A stretch of DNA of 64,000 nucleotides, taken from contig NZ_CALGPY010000005.1 of assembly GCF_937959485.1 (NCBI RefSeq), positions 62,001-126,000 on the forward strand. The letters are read 5' to 3'. The position numbers were made by a program, and so were the translations under genes. The notes beneath the pieces were generated by a model, which did no database searches, had not been told where the DNA came from, and saw nothing but the letters and a program-made list of their open reading frames with translations. Shown piece by piece: positions 44,954 through 53,898 of this stretch. Position 1 is the stretch's first letter, and each line of letters begins with the position of its first letter. The DNA is from an uncultured Campylobacter sp. Its GTDB lineage: Bacteria; Campylobacterota; Campylobacteria; Campylobacterales; Campylobacteraceae.

Positions 44954-45202
44954 ATTTCGTAACGAGCAAATCGGGTAAATTTAATTCGGCAAAGCTCCGT
45001 TTTAAATTTACCCTTTATATAGCGCTTTTAGTGGAGCTAGCCGATCCACTCCGCGGCTATTTTGCGCCGATGCTCATATTTAAATTTCATGACTATGTCG
45101 TCCTTCTTAATTTAAATTTTAAAATCATATAATCTCGCCAAATGCTTAGAAAAATTTAATTAAGTGCTTTTTTACACATTCAAATTCCAATCGTCTTTGC
45201 TA
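44954..45202. other. Intergenic stretch after hcp
   Basis: A short inverted pair GGTAAATTTAA/TTAAATTTACC (44974-45012) just after the hcp stop could end transcription on the plus strand; nothing else seen. Confidence 0.45.
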
Positions 45203-45394
45203 TTACAATCCTTCTTTTTCTGTGTAAGTATTTATCTTATCCGTATCGCTACCGCTTATAGTAACCGCTATAGTGTAGCCATCTTGATGCTTGGTATCTC
45301 ATAAAATTTTCCGTATCATCTCATTTTTCGCTATCAGATATTGCAATTTAGTGCCGTTAATTTTATATCCATCTTTATTTAATTCTTCAAGCAT
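45203..45394 (-). pseudogene. Small decayed gene with one in-frame stop
   Basis: 64 codons on the minus strand read MLEELNKDGYKINGTKLQYL, then IAKNEMIRKIL, a TGA at codon 32, then DTKHQDGYTIAVTISGSDTD and KINTYTEKEGL to TAA. Both halves are protein-like in one frame, with only one stop, which argues for a recent nonsense change or the 3' fragment of a longer gene. No family recognised. The first half alone would be a 31-residue peptide. Confidence 0.5.
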
Positions 45395-45846
45395 CCTCTC
45401 TAATAATCGCTAAAATTTTAAATAAATATAGGATTTAAATACGGATTTTAATCTAAATTTTGAGAATGCTTTATAAATGCACGGCTTATGGGAATAAAAT
45501 TTTAAGCAGATTTCGTACGAAATTTCAAAATGCAGCTCAAACTTGCAAGCAGATAAATTCGCTGTAGCCTTGCGTTTAGAATTCCGCGCTAGTGATAAAT
45601 TTCGCATCTTTACTTCGGTGCAAATTTTAAAATTCTATGCAGGAGATAAAATTATAAGCCCGCGCAATGCATGAATTCTAAAATTCCACATCGCCTATAG
45701 AATTCCACGCCTCACACGACACATAAGTTTTGAAAATTTTAAAATCCCACATCGTAGATAAAATTTAGAAATTTTTTTATGGTAAAATTTTAAAGCTCTG
45801 CCACAAATCCTCTGTCCGCACGGCGAGTTCCAAATCCGTCTAGAAC
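45395..45846. other. Gene-poor stretch
   Basis: Rich in AAATTT/AAAATTT words; AATTCCACATCG and close variants recur (about 45675 and 45740), suggesting degenerate repeats. A frame at 45410-45607 lacks a ribosome site and looks accidental. Confidence 0.45.
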
Positions 45847-46680
45847 TTAGATTTTCCTCACCAGCTCAGGAATTATCGCTTCGAAATCCACCCCTTCGTA
45901 TCCGTTGCGCTCCTCGTCGCTCATCGTCTCTTTGATCGTGCTGACGACGAAATCCGCAGCGATACGAACCGCAGTTTCCAGCGACTTGCCACGCATTATT
46001 GCGCCGAAGGCTACGGCGGCGAAAATATCGCCGGTGCCGTTAAATTTAACCGGCAGCAGCTCGTGAAAATACTCATTCGTCCTGCCCGTGCGTGCATCAT
46101 AGCTGAAAACTCCGCACTGATCGGCGATGTAGCCGATGCCCTTTAAAATAACCTGCCTGGCGCCCAGCTCTCGAAGCCTTGTAAGCAGATCCATGATGAA
46201 ATCCCTATCCGCATCCTCTCGGTACGGCACGCCTGTAATCGCGCAGGCCTCGGTGATATTGGGCGTAATGACGTCGGCTTGAGCGCACAGAAGCGCCATC
46301 ATACGGGCAAAATCCTCGTTAAAGCCAGGATAAAATACGCCGTTATCGCCCATACAAGGATCGACCAAAATGGTCTTACCCGCGCCGCCGAAGCTCGCAA
46401 ATAGCTCGCTCATAATCTCGATCTGTGCCGCCGAGCCCAAAAAGCCCGTGTAGATGCCGTCAAATACCACTCCGCGGTCTTTCCAATGCGCCATAATCGC
46501 GCGTATTTGAGAGCTTAGATCGCAAAAGGTGTAGCCAGAAAAGCCCGTATGCATCGATAAAACCGCCGTAGGGATCACGCTCGTGCTCATCCCCATCGCG
46601 CTAAGTATCGGCAATGCAACGGTCAGCGAAACCTTGCCCACGCAGGATATATCTTGAACGGTAAGAACTTTTTTCATCAC
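45847..46680 (-). CDS. Pyridoxal/pyridoxamine kinase (ribokinase fold)
   Basis: 277 residues; VQDISCVGKVSLTVALPILSA-type opening (8-27), DPCMGDNG (about 110-117), ITPNITEA (about 137-144) and NGTGDIFAA (about 214-222, catalytic Asp) are typical of PdxY/PdxK-type kinases in Firmicutes-like form. Phosphorylates B6 vitamers to PLP. Two ATGs in tandem at the start. Single gene. Confidence 0.85.
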   Translation of the reverse strand: MMKKVLTVQDISCVGKVSLTVALPILSAMGMSTSVIPTAVLSMHTGFSGYTFCDLSSQIRAIMAHWKDRGVVFDGIYTGFLGSAAQIEIMSELFASFGGAGKTILVDPCMGDNGVFYPGFNEDFARMMALLCAQADVITPNITEACAITGVPYREDADRDFIMDLLTRLRELGARQVILKGIGYIADQCGVFSYDARTGRTNEYFHELLPVKFNGTGDIFAAVAFGAIMRGKSLETAVRIAADFVVSTIKETMSDEERNGYEGVDFEAIIPELVRKI

Positions 46681-46851
46681 AATTCCTAAAATTTTTGGCT
46701 CTATTTTACCGCTATTTATATTAAAAAGGCGAATTTAAATAAAATTTACTCTACGAATAGTCTAAATTTATAATATTTTTGGCGTTTTTCCGCTAAATTT
46801 TATCTCGGGTCCGCCGTAAATTCGGCTCCAAAAATCAACAAAAGGTAAAAA

Positions 46852-47754
46852 ATGATAACAGTAAAGGCTCTTTACGCATCCGCACGACTTAGATCGCTGC
46901 CGCTTAGCGTCTCTGGCGTGTTGCTCGGTAGCGGCGCGGCGTACGGCGCGGGCGCGTTTAGAGCCGATATTTTCGCGTTGGCGCTACTTACGACGCTGCT
47001 GTTTCAGGTACTAAGCGACTATGCTAACGACTACGGCGACGCGGTAAAAGGCACCGACGACGATGGTAGGCTGGGGCCGCGCCGCGCGATCCAAACGGGA
47101 CAGATGAGCGCCGAGCAGATGAAGCGCGTCATCGTCGCTACGGCGCTGCTTTCGGCGCTTTGCAGCCTCGCGCTAAGCGTTTTGGCATTCGGCGAGCGGT
47201 TTTATCTCGTGGCTCTATTTTTGGCGCTGGGCGGCGCGTCGATATACGCGGCGATCCGCTACACCGTGGGGGCCGACGCATACGGCTACAAAGGGCTAGG
47301 CGACGTTTTCGTGTTTTTATTTTTTGGGTTACTTAGCGTGCTGGGCTCGTACTTTTTATACGCGCGCTCGCTTGATGCGGCGCTGCTGCTGCCTGCGTGC
47401 GCGTGCGGTATGCTAAGCACCGCCGTGCTAAATCTAAACAACATGCGCGACATCCAAAACGACGCGCTCAAGAGCAAGCGCACGATCCCCGTTCGTATCG
47501 GACTGCGCGCGGCTAAGCGCTACCACTACGCGCTGATCGCGGGCGGGGCGGGGCTAATGCTCTGCTACTCGTTTTTGCGCGGCGAGCCTGGCGTAAAACT
47601 ACTCTACATAATTAGCTTTGCGCCGCTTATTAGGCACCTATTTTTCGTTTCGCGGGTGCGGGAGTGTCGCGACTTCGACGGGCAGCTAAAGGTAGTCGCA
47701 CTCTGCACATTTGCGATGTCGGCGCTGTTTTTCGTCGGGGAGATTTTAGGCTAA
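46852..47754 (+). CDS. menA: MenA-like 1,4-dihydroxy-2-naphthoate prenyltransferase
   Basis: 300 residues, about nine membrane helices of the UbiA superfamily, with prenyl-diphosphate motifs NDYGDAVKGTDDD (about 58-70, two Asp clusters) and NNMRDIQNDALKSKRT (about 198-213). The GPRRAIQTGQMS segment is typical of MenA. Campylobacters normally make menaquinone by the futalosine route, whose prenyltransferase is the distinct MqnP, so a MenA here is notable; it may have been acquired or serve a methylmenaquinone or other quinone branch. GC content is high compared with flanks. Confidence 0.8.
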   Translation: MITVKALYASARLRSLPLSVSGVLLGSGAAYGAGAFRADIFALALLTTLLFQVLSDYANDYGDAVKGTDDDGRLGPRRAIQTGQMSAEQMKRVIVATALLSALCSLALSVLAFGERFYLVALFLALGGASIYAAIRYTVGADAYGYKGLGDVFVFLFFGLLSVLGSYFLYARSLDAALLLPACACGMLSTAVLNLNNMRDIQNDALKSKRTIPVRIGLRAAKRYHYALIAGGAGLMLCYSFLRGEPGVKLLYIISFAPLIRHLFFVSRVRECRDFDGQLKVVALCTFAMSALFFVGEILG

Positions 47755-48245
47755 ATTTAAATGCCGCGCAGATAGAATTTACGTCGGCACCGCAGCAAAG
47801 TCCTCTCGCGCAAAAGCGCTTTGTGCGAGTTCTCCTAATCTTGCAATCAACCTGCTTGTCGCACAGCAAAGCGTCTGCGGCAAGCTCGCTCAATGAAAAC
47901 GTCCATAGCATATCTCTGTCCGCCTGATGGCTACCGCAATAAAATTTAAGGGGGCAATACCGCTTCTTAAGTTCATACAAGCCCCGTCACACCACGCTTT
48001 AATTGCCGTTTTGACGGCGAGTTGCCCGCTTTCTGCGTCAAATTTAAAAACTAGAGCATTAATTCTACAAAAGGCCCGCGTGTTTGGCGCGGTGGGCTTT
48101 GTGCTTATTGCACGGCGGCAGTTCGCACCGCAAACGCTGTTTTAGCCCTATTTTGAGCCTTCGCGCCGCTAAAATTTTACTAAATTTTACGCACTGCCTC
48201 TTTGAAACGACGCTTGCGAAACCATATCTCCCTGCGCACAGCTCC
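47755..48245. other. Gene-poor stretch after menA
   Basis: A minus-strand frame (47630-47980) overlaps the menA 3' end and contains Cys-rich protein-like text, but has no ribosome site and no family; I do not call it. No RNA gene seen. Confidence 0.4.
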
Positions 48246-48489
48246 CTAAAACTCGAAGCAATCTTGCACGTTGTTTAGAACTTCGCGGTCGCAATATCCG
48301 CCGTTTTGCTCGCAAAAACTCCAACGTGAGCCTATGCGTGCCATCACAGTCGCTATGCGCCAAGCCCTAACCCAAGAACTCAAATAGCCCCTTAAACTCC
48401 GCCCTACTCATCGGCAGGCTCTTTTCAAATGCATCTCGCTGCCGCTACGCCGCGAGCTTTTTGAGTTCCTTTTTTCTAGATTTTTCCAC
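48246..48489 (-). pseudogene. Decayed DUF2695-family gene
   Basis: From GTG at 48489 (AAAGGAG in front) the minus strand reads EKSRKKELKKLAA, TAG, RQRDAFEKSLPMSRAEFKGL, FEFLG, TAG, GLAHSDCDGTHRLTLEFL, then after a frameshift EQNGGYCDREVLNNVQDCFE-F-stop. The order LPMS..FK.LF.FL / CD.TH.LT.EFL / NGGYCD.EVL is the DUF2695 pattern. Two stops, one frameshift and a missing segment before ENGGY-type motif show it is dead. Confidence 0.65.
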
Positions 48490-48502
48490 TCTTTCTCCTT
48501 TG

Positions 48503-48665
48503 CTACGCCGCCTTGCCGCACGAATATCCTTTGGGCGCATTAACCTCATACCTATCGTCCCCCGCCCTCAAGCGGGATGCAAATTTCATCCAAACCGTGC
48601 GCTACCTCGTCTATACCGAAATAATCCTTATTAATTTTACAGAGCGCGAAATCGCAAATCCGCAT
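48503..48665 (-). pseudogene. Small frameshifted gene upstream of the DUF2695 remnant
   Basis: From ATG at 48665: MRICDFALCKINKDYFGIDE, VAHGLDEICIPLEGG, then a +1 shift at a run of five G (48559-48563 on the complement) restores DDRYEVNAPKGYSCGKAA to a stop at 48503, 14 bases before the next gene's start. One G fewer would give a continuous 53-residue product. No family recognised; its pairing with DUF2695 suggests a former two-gene unit. Confidence 0.5.
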
Positions 48666-48790
48666 GATTAAATTTTATCTAGAATAAAGAGCTATGTTTT
48701 CGGCTAAATTTTGCCGTACCGAGGGATAAAATTTAGCAAATTCGGATGAAATTCTATCGAGTAGATGTGTAGAATTTGACCATAATCTAA

Positions 48791-48823
48791 AACAAAAGCG
48801 GCCGCGCCCGAAACGCGACCGCT
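48791..48823 (-). terminator. Terminator of the first arylsulfotransferase gene
   Basis: AGCGGCCGCG (48797-48806) pairs with CGCGACCGCT (48814-48823) with one mismatch and a 7-base loop; TTTTGTTTT follows on the minus strand. Fourteen bases beyond the stop. Confidence 0.8.
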
Positions 48824-48836
48824 AAATTTTAAAATT

Positions 48837-50684
48837 TTACTTCTCAAACGCCTTTTCTAGGCTAAACGGAAACGCCTGATAGCCCATCGCGTTGGTCATT
48901 TTGATTTCGATCGACGGCTCTTTTGCGCCCCATTCAAACTCGTCGATATGCGGGCTAGGCACGCCGACCGGGCGACCCTTGGCGATGTCAAACTGCATGC
49001 CGGCAACCGCCGAGTAAACCATCACGCTATCTAGGTCGTCTTGATACTGCGCTAGCGAAGTAACCGAGCTGTACCACTCGCTACCGCGCTGTTTGCCGTA
49101 TTCCCAGACCTGCTCGACAGTTTTAGCTTTTTCGTCGATTTTATAAACGACCGCGCGGGAGTATTTCATACCCGCCATCGCAGGCTGTTCCATGCCGCGG
49201 GTGTCGCCGTTGTCAAAGACGGTTAGATAGACGAGCCCTTTTTTAGACTTGCTATCGATACGAAATGCCGTATGCTGCGTCCACTGCCAGTCAAATCCGC
49301 CCGTTTCGCTCTCGTAGCCCGGGCATTTTGAGTACTCGTCCTCGCAGACGATCTTTTTGCCGTCTTTATCTACCGGCTGGAGCAAGTAGCCCTTAAACTG
49401 ATCCTTCCAGCCTTTGTGCGCGCCCATTATCCATTTGACTTTTTTGTCGCGGCCGATCTTGATGACGGCGTCTTGGTGGCGGCTGGAGATGATGATGCTA
49501 TCGTCGCTTGGATCATAATCCACGCTATTTACGTGAGCCCAGTTGCGTCCAGGGCCCGAGCCCACGATATCGCCCCATTTTTCGTTCGTATCCATCTCGG
49601 CTAGCTCGTCCGCGCTCGCGGTGTGGCCCGCCTTGCTAGCGTCGATGTTTAGGCATACCGCGCCCTGATCGAGCGTTTTTAGCACGATGTCGCGGTAAGG
49701 ATCTAAAATTTCATACAGCCTAAAATCATCTACGACGTTGCCGTCCCTATCGACCTCGACGATGACGTCGCGTACGGTGCGGACGTTTTTACCGTCGGCG
49801 CGTTTATAGTTGGCGTTTGCCGCGCGGAGGAAGTAGTGCCCGTTTTGCGCAACGTCCATAGAGTGCGAGAAGTCGTTGTAGCCCGCAGGTAGCTCGCGGT
49901 TAAAGATTTCGCGGCCCATTATGTCGTATTTGGCGTATCTTTGGCCGTAGCCCCACGTCATCGCGCCGTCGTCGTTTTGTTTAAAGCCCATCATGACGCC
50001 CGCAGAAAAAGGCTGCTTGAGGTCGTAAATTTTACTAGGTTCTAGATACCAACGTACTTCGCCTTTGGTGTCTAGCACGAAGTTATTTGGGCTGTAGTTC
50101 CACTCGATCGCGCCGCCTGCGGGGTTGTTCCACACGACTTTGGTGCCCTTGCCGGTTTTATTTACGAAGTTATTTACGTAGTAGAGGCGGTTGGCAAATT
50201 TCGCGCTCGGAGCCTTCACGACTTCGATTTTATCAAACAGCGCGCCCTTTTGAGACGGCATACCGGAGCTCTCTAGATAAATCGCCGGAGCGTAAATTTT
50301 ATAGCTTTCTTTTACGTGCTCGGTCCCACCCTTATAAATTTTATCATACTCGACCTCGACGGTGTTTTGATAGTCTGGGTAGAGCCCAAAAACCGGGATT
50401 CCGCCGTGCGTACGCAGATGCTTATCGGCGACTTTATAGCTGATCGTCTGGCCGTCCGGTTTCGGCACGATGGTGACTTTTGCGTTTGCTAGCGTGTAGC
50501 CGCCGTTTTTGATGACCGCCGTTAGAGGCGCGATGTCGTATGGATTAACGACTACTTCGCCGATCTTGCCCGGGACGGCGTAGTCTATGTGCGCGCCGCT
50601 AGGTCCGCCGATAGCCAGCGCAGCCGTACTTAGACCGCCTAAAAGCGCCGCAGCTAGCGCAAATGAGGAAAGAGTTCGCTTCAT
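48837..50684 (-). CDS. astA: Periplasmic aryl-sulfate sulfotransferase (copy 1)
   Basis: 615 residues, signal peptide 1-24, six-bladed-propeller arylsulfotransferase that moves sulfate between phenolic donors and acceptors without PAPS. Residues corresponding in order and spacing to the E. coli AssT active site: H274 (DFSHSMD), H384 (NWAHVNS), R402 (SSRHQD) and the sulfate-accepting H471 (WTQHTAF). A disulfide candidate C447-X6-C454 just before H471 matches the one made by dedicated DsbL/DsbI in E. coli. Divergent from a dsbA-dsbB pair 234 bases away, the same association as the C. jejuni astA locus. Confidence 0.93.
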   Translation of the reverse strand: MKRTLSSFALAAALLGGLSTAALAIGGPSGAHIDYAVPGKIGEVVVNPYDIAPLTAVIKNGGYTLANAKVTIVPKPDGQTISYKVADKHLRTHGGIPVFGLYPDYQNTVEVEYDKIYKGGTEHVKESYKIYAPAIYLESSGMPSQKGALFDKIEVVKAPSAKFANRLYYVNNFVNKTGKGTKVVWNNPAGGAIEWNYSPNNFVLDTKGEVRWYLEPSKIYDLKQPFSAGVMMGFKQNDDGAMTWGYGQRYAKYDIMGREIFNRELPAGYNDFSHSMDVAQNGHYFLRAANANYKRADGKNVRTVRDVIVEVDRDGNVVDDFRLYEILDPYRDIVLKTLDQGAVCLNIDASKAGHTASADELAEMDTNEKWGDIVGSGPGRNWAHVNSVDYDPSDDSIIISSRHQDAVIKIGRDKKVKWIMGAHKGWKDQFKGYLLQPVDKDGKKIVCEDEYSKCPGYESETGGFDWQWTQHTAFRIDSKSKKGLVYLTVFDNGDTRGMEQPAMAGMKYSRAVVYKIDEKAKTVEQVWEYGKQRGSEWYSSVTSLAQYQDDLDSVMVYSAVAGMQFDIAKGRPVGVPSPHIDEFEWGAKEPSIEIKMTNAMGYQAFPFSLEKAFEK

Positions 50685-50918
50685 CTTATTCTCCTTTGAA
50701 TTAATTTGATACCGTAATTTTAATCAACCTCGCTAACGTAGAAATCACGCGTTTATTAAAACTTGCTTAATTATAAAAAATAATTTCAAATTTTGGCTTT
50801 TGTGCCAAAATTTAGTCGAAATTTTATAAATTTAATCTAAAATTTATCTTAGCGTGAGTTTTGCGGCGGCGAGAGGATATAAAATTAACCCAAACAAAAT
50901 TATTTTAAGGAGCATTTC

Positions 50919-51575
50919 ATGAATCTACTTTCTAAATTTAGCAAAGGCTTTTTAGCCGTAGCGATGTTTGGCGCCCTTAGCGCGTCAGCATTTACCGAGG
51001 GTGAGGACTACGTAAAGCTGCAAAAACCGCTACCCGTAGAGCAAAACACGCTGGTTAAGGTCTTTAGCTATGCATGCCCGTTTTGCTACAAATACGACAA
51101 AACCGTCACGCCGAAGGTCGTAGAAAAGGTCGCAGGGCTAAAATACGTGCCGTTTCATCTAAAAACCAAGGGCGAATACGGCGAGGTAGCGAGTAAAATT
51201 TTTGCCGTCTTAGCCGTGATGGACGAGGAAAAAGGCGTAAGCTTGCTAGATGAAAACTCGCTGTTTAAAAAAGCAAAATTTGCCTACTACAAGGCCTATC
51301 ACGATCAAAAGCAGCGCTGGAGTGACGGCAAGGACGAGGCTGCGTTTTTAAAGACGGGGCTTGATGCGGCCGGCATCAGCGAAGCGGACTATCAAAAAAA
51401 GCTGGAAGATCCAAAGGTTGCCGAACTGCTTAAAAAATGGGACGAGAGCTACGACGTAGCTAAGATCCAGGGTGTGCCGGCGTTTGTCGTAAACGGCAAA
51501 TACCTCATCATGACGAAGTCCATCAGCTCCATCGACGGCATGGCGCAGCTAATTGAAGAGCTGCTCAAAAAATAG
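50919..51575 (+). CDS. dsbA: DsbA-family thiol-disulfide oxidoreductase (copy 1)
   Basis: 218 residues, signal peptide 1-24, thioredoxin fold with active site C53-P-F-C56 and cis-Pro loop GVPAFVV (about 191-197). CPFC is unlike the CPHC of ordinary DsbA, as in substrate-dedicated types. Followed nine bases later by dsbB; TAAGGAG precedes the ATG. Likely inserts the disulfide into the adjacent arylsulfotransferase (inference from the E. coli assT-dsbL-dsbI case). Confidence 0.9.
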   Translation: MNLLSKFSKGFLAVAMFGALSASAFTEGEDYVKLQKPLPVEQNTLVKVFSYACPFCYKYDKTVTPKVVEKVAGLKYVPFHLKTKGEYGEVASKIFAVLAVMDEEKGVSLLDENSLFKKAKFAYYKAYHDQKQRWSDGKDEAAFLKTGLDAAGISEADYQKKLEDPKVAELLKKWDESYDVAKIQGVPAFVVNGKYLIMTKSISSIDGMAQLIEELLKK

Positions 51576-51584
51576 GGCGCAGGC

Positions 51585-52208
51585 ATGAAATTTGCGGAAA
51601 AAATAGCAAAATTCGCAGATAGCCGCCTGTCGTGGGCGATCCTCGTAGCAGTGAGCGTGGGGCTTGTTATCCTCGCGCACTCGCTGTTTCAAAACTACGT
51701 CTATATGCCGCCTTGCGAGCAGTGCGTCTATATCCGCTTTGCCTTTTTGTGCATGGCGCTAGGAGGGCTAGTCGCGATCATAAATCCCAAAAATTTGCTC
51801 CTCGCGCTCGCGGGCTACCTGCTAGCCTTTTGGGGCGTGGTGCAGGGCATAATGTATAGCGTCAAGCTCGCCAGGATCCACGACGCCGTACACGGAGACG
51901 ATCCGTTCGGCGTGCAGGGCTGCTCGACCGAGCCGCACTATCCGTTCGGCCTGCCGCTTGAGCGGTGGGCGCCTGATTGGTTCTTGCCTACGGGCGACTG
52001 CGGCTACGATAATCCGCTGGTGCCTGAGGGCGTCACGCTAGACGGCTTTCAGAAGTATTTAGTCGATCTTTATGAGGACGGCTGGTATCTGATCCCATCA
52101 AGCAAATTTATGTCGATGGCAGACTGCACGCTCATAGGCTTTAGCGTCTGCTTCGTCGTGCTTGCCGCGATGTTTATTTGCAAAATTTTAACCCTCAAAA
52201 AAGCTTAA
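51585..52208 (+). CDS. dsbB: DsbB/DsbI-family membrane disulfide oxidase
   Basis: 207 residues, four or five membrane helices (about 17-35, 50-65, 70-92, 180-200), first redox pair C44-E-Q-C47 after helix 1, second pair C113 and C139 in the second periplasmic loop. Reoxidises DsbA and passes electrons to quinone. The extra periplasmic stretch (about 113-175) is longer than in E. coli DsbB, as in DsbI forms. Partner of the preceding DsbA. Confidence 0.9.
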   Translation: MKFAEKIAKFADSRLSWAILVAVSVGLVILAHSLFQNYVYMPPCEQCVYIRFAFLCMALGGLVAIINPKNLLLALAGYLLAFWGVVQGIMYSVKLARIHDAVHGDDPFGVQGCSTEPHYPFGLPLERWAPDWFLPTGDCGYDNPLVPEGVTLDGFQKYLVDLYEDGWYLIPSSKFMSMADCTLIGFSVCFVVLAAMFICKILTLKKA

Positions 52209-52241
52209 ATCGGTCTAAATTTAGACCGATTTTGCTATACT
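52208..52241 (+). terminator. Palindromic terminator after dsbB with a kinase promoter (-10 TATACT) directly behind
   Basis: A perfect 24-base palindrome (52208-52231; arms AATCGGTCTAAA and complement) starting at the dsbB stop and followed by TTTG. TATACT at 52236-52241 is a -10 candidate only six bases from the ATG at 52248, and no Shine-Dalgarno precedes that ATG. Confidence 0.65.
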
Positions 52242-52247
52242 CGCCGT

Positions 52248-53897
52248 ATGAAAGCCTTACGCGAACATAATTTTAAAATTTACTTCGTCATCATTTTCGC
52301 AAGCCTTTTCGTAGTACTTTTGGGCGTGAAAAACTACGAGGACGCCAAGGCGCAGATCACGACGCTCGCGGATAAAAACAAGATCGCCGCGAGCGAAAAT
52401 ATCGTCGGGAGCTTCTCGTTTTGGTTGGACGAGCGGCTGCATTCCCTGGTGCGCGCGGCTAAATTTATGCAAAACGCAGGCGCGATACGAGACGACGAAA
52501 AGCTCGGCGGCTTCATACGGCTTTTTAAAGAAAACTCCGCAGAATTCGACGCTTTGCAGTTTTTGCGCGAGGATGGAGAAATTTTCGTAGACGGTAAAGA
52601 GCTGGGCGACGATGAAGCGATGCCAAAGAGCCTGCGCACGGGGCTTGTTTGGTTCGAGGAGACCAAAAGCACGCTCGCGCCCACGGTAAATTTTATGCAG
52701 CGCCATAAAACCTTAGGCGAGCCGACGCTAAATTTATGCGTGCCCGTCATGGACGGCGGCTCGTTTGCGGGGGTGTTTTGCGGCGTGGTGAAGCTGCAAA
52801 ACATACTAAAAAATATGGAAAAATTTAAACTCGCACCCGATTCCTACGCCTTTATCGTCACGCACGGCGGCGAAATTTTAACGCCGATGAAGGACGCGGC
52901 GCTAAAAAAGCAGATCGAGGATAAATTTAAAGAGCTTTTTTTGCGCGACGAGGATATCACGAGCATAAAAATCGGATTAAATTTCATCTCCGTCGCCGAG
53001 ATCCCCACGCTAAACTGGTTCATCGGCGCAGGAACGGATAACGAAAAGGAGCTTGCCGCGCTGCTTAACTCCGCGCTAAAAAACGCCCTTACTCTGCTTT
53101 TTGCGTTCGCGGCGTTGGCACTGGTGGCAAATTTCTTACATAACTTTATGTACTCAAAAATCAAAAACCTGCAAGACGACTACGAGGCTCTGCTCAAGCA
53201 CAAAGCCCGTATGAGCGAGGCGGGCGAGCTAATCAGCGGCATAAATCATCAGTTTATTCAGCCGGTTAATTCGCTAAATTTGATGATATCAAGCCTACTC
53301 ATGCTGCAAAAAGACGGCAAACTAGACGCCGCGACGCTAGAGAGTATGCTGCAAAAAGGCCAGGCCGCGACCGTGCTTTTAAGCGATACGATCGAGATTT
53401 TTAGAAATTTTTATAAAAGCAGCGACAGTCCGCAAAAATTTAGCGTGCAGCGCTGCATAAAAGACCTACTAAAGCTCATGCACACCGAGCTTAGCAAGGC
53501 AAACGTCGCGGTAAGCTTGCGCGAATTTCAAGACGAAGAGGCCACGCAGCGGATGGGCATCGTGCAGCAAATTTTACTCATCCTCATTCACAACGCCAAA
53601 GACGCGGTCGTGGAGCGATACAAAGACGAGATCGCCAAGCGGCAGGTTTTTTTGGACGTCAAATTTGAAAACGGCACGTGCAAAATATCCGTCACGGACT
53701 ACGGCAGCGGCGTGAGCAAGGAGCTTCGAGATAAAATTTTGACCCAGCCAAAAACCACCAAAAAGCAAGGAAGCGGTATCGGGCTGTATTTTGGCAAAAA
53801 GCTAGCAAACGAAAAGCTCGCAGGCGACATCAGGCTGCTAAGCGCGGGCGATCCGACAACGTTTGAGCTCGGCTTTGAGATAAATTTAAAGGAGTGA
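52248..53897 (+). CDS. Cache-type sensor histidine kinase
   Basis: 549 residues. TM1 about 11-27, periplasmic Cache-like domain about 30-270, TM2 about 276-298, dimerisation helix with H334 in GINHQFIQPVNSL, ATP-binding motifs N449 (IHNAKDA), D484-YGSG and KQGSGIGLYF (506-515). The periplasmic domain would sense a small ligand, possibly an aryl sulfate or phenol given the neighbours (inference). No ribosome site before the ATG; transcript may be leaderless. Pairs with the response regulator one base downstream. Confidence 0.88.
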   Translation: MKALREHNFKIYFVIIFASLFVVLLGVKNYEDAKAQITTLADKNKIAASENIVGSFSFWLDERLHSLVRAAKFMQNAGAIRDDEKLGGFIRLFKENSAEFDALQFLREDGEIFVDGKELGDDEAMPKSLRTGLVWFEETKSTLAPTVNFMQRHKTLGEPTLNLCVPVMDGGSFAGVFCGVVKLQNILKNMEKFKLAPDSYAFIVTHGGEILTPMKDAALKKQIEDKFKELFLRDEDITSIKIGLNFISVAEIPTLNWFIGAGTDNEKELAALLNSALKNALTLLFAFAALALVANFLHNFMYSKIKNLQDDYEALLKHKARMSEAGELISGINHQFIQPVNSLNLMISSLLMLQKDGKLDAATLESMLQKGQAATVLLSDTIEIFRNFYKSSDSPQKFSVQRCIKDLLKLMHTELSKANVAVSLREFQDEEATQRMGIVQQILLILIHNAKDAVVERYKDEIAKRQVFLDVKFENGTCKISVTDYGSGVSKELRDKILTQPKTTKKQGSGIGLYFGKKLANEKLAGDIRLLSAGDPTTFELGFEINLKE

Positions 53898-53898
53898 G

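Noticed and set aside
45410..45607. 65-codon minus-strand frame
   Set aside because: Lys/Phe/Tyr/Ser-rich text from A/T blocks, no ribosome site.
47630..47980. 116-codon frame on the minus strand with Cys-rich text
   Set aside because: It overlaps the menA 3' end antisense, has no ribosome site, and shows no family pattern.
48246..48489. Amber read-through as an explanation for two TAG stops in the DUF2695 remnant
   Set aside because: The same segment also has a frameshift and lacks a piece of the domain, so decay explains it better.
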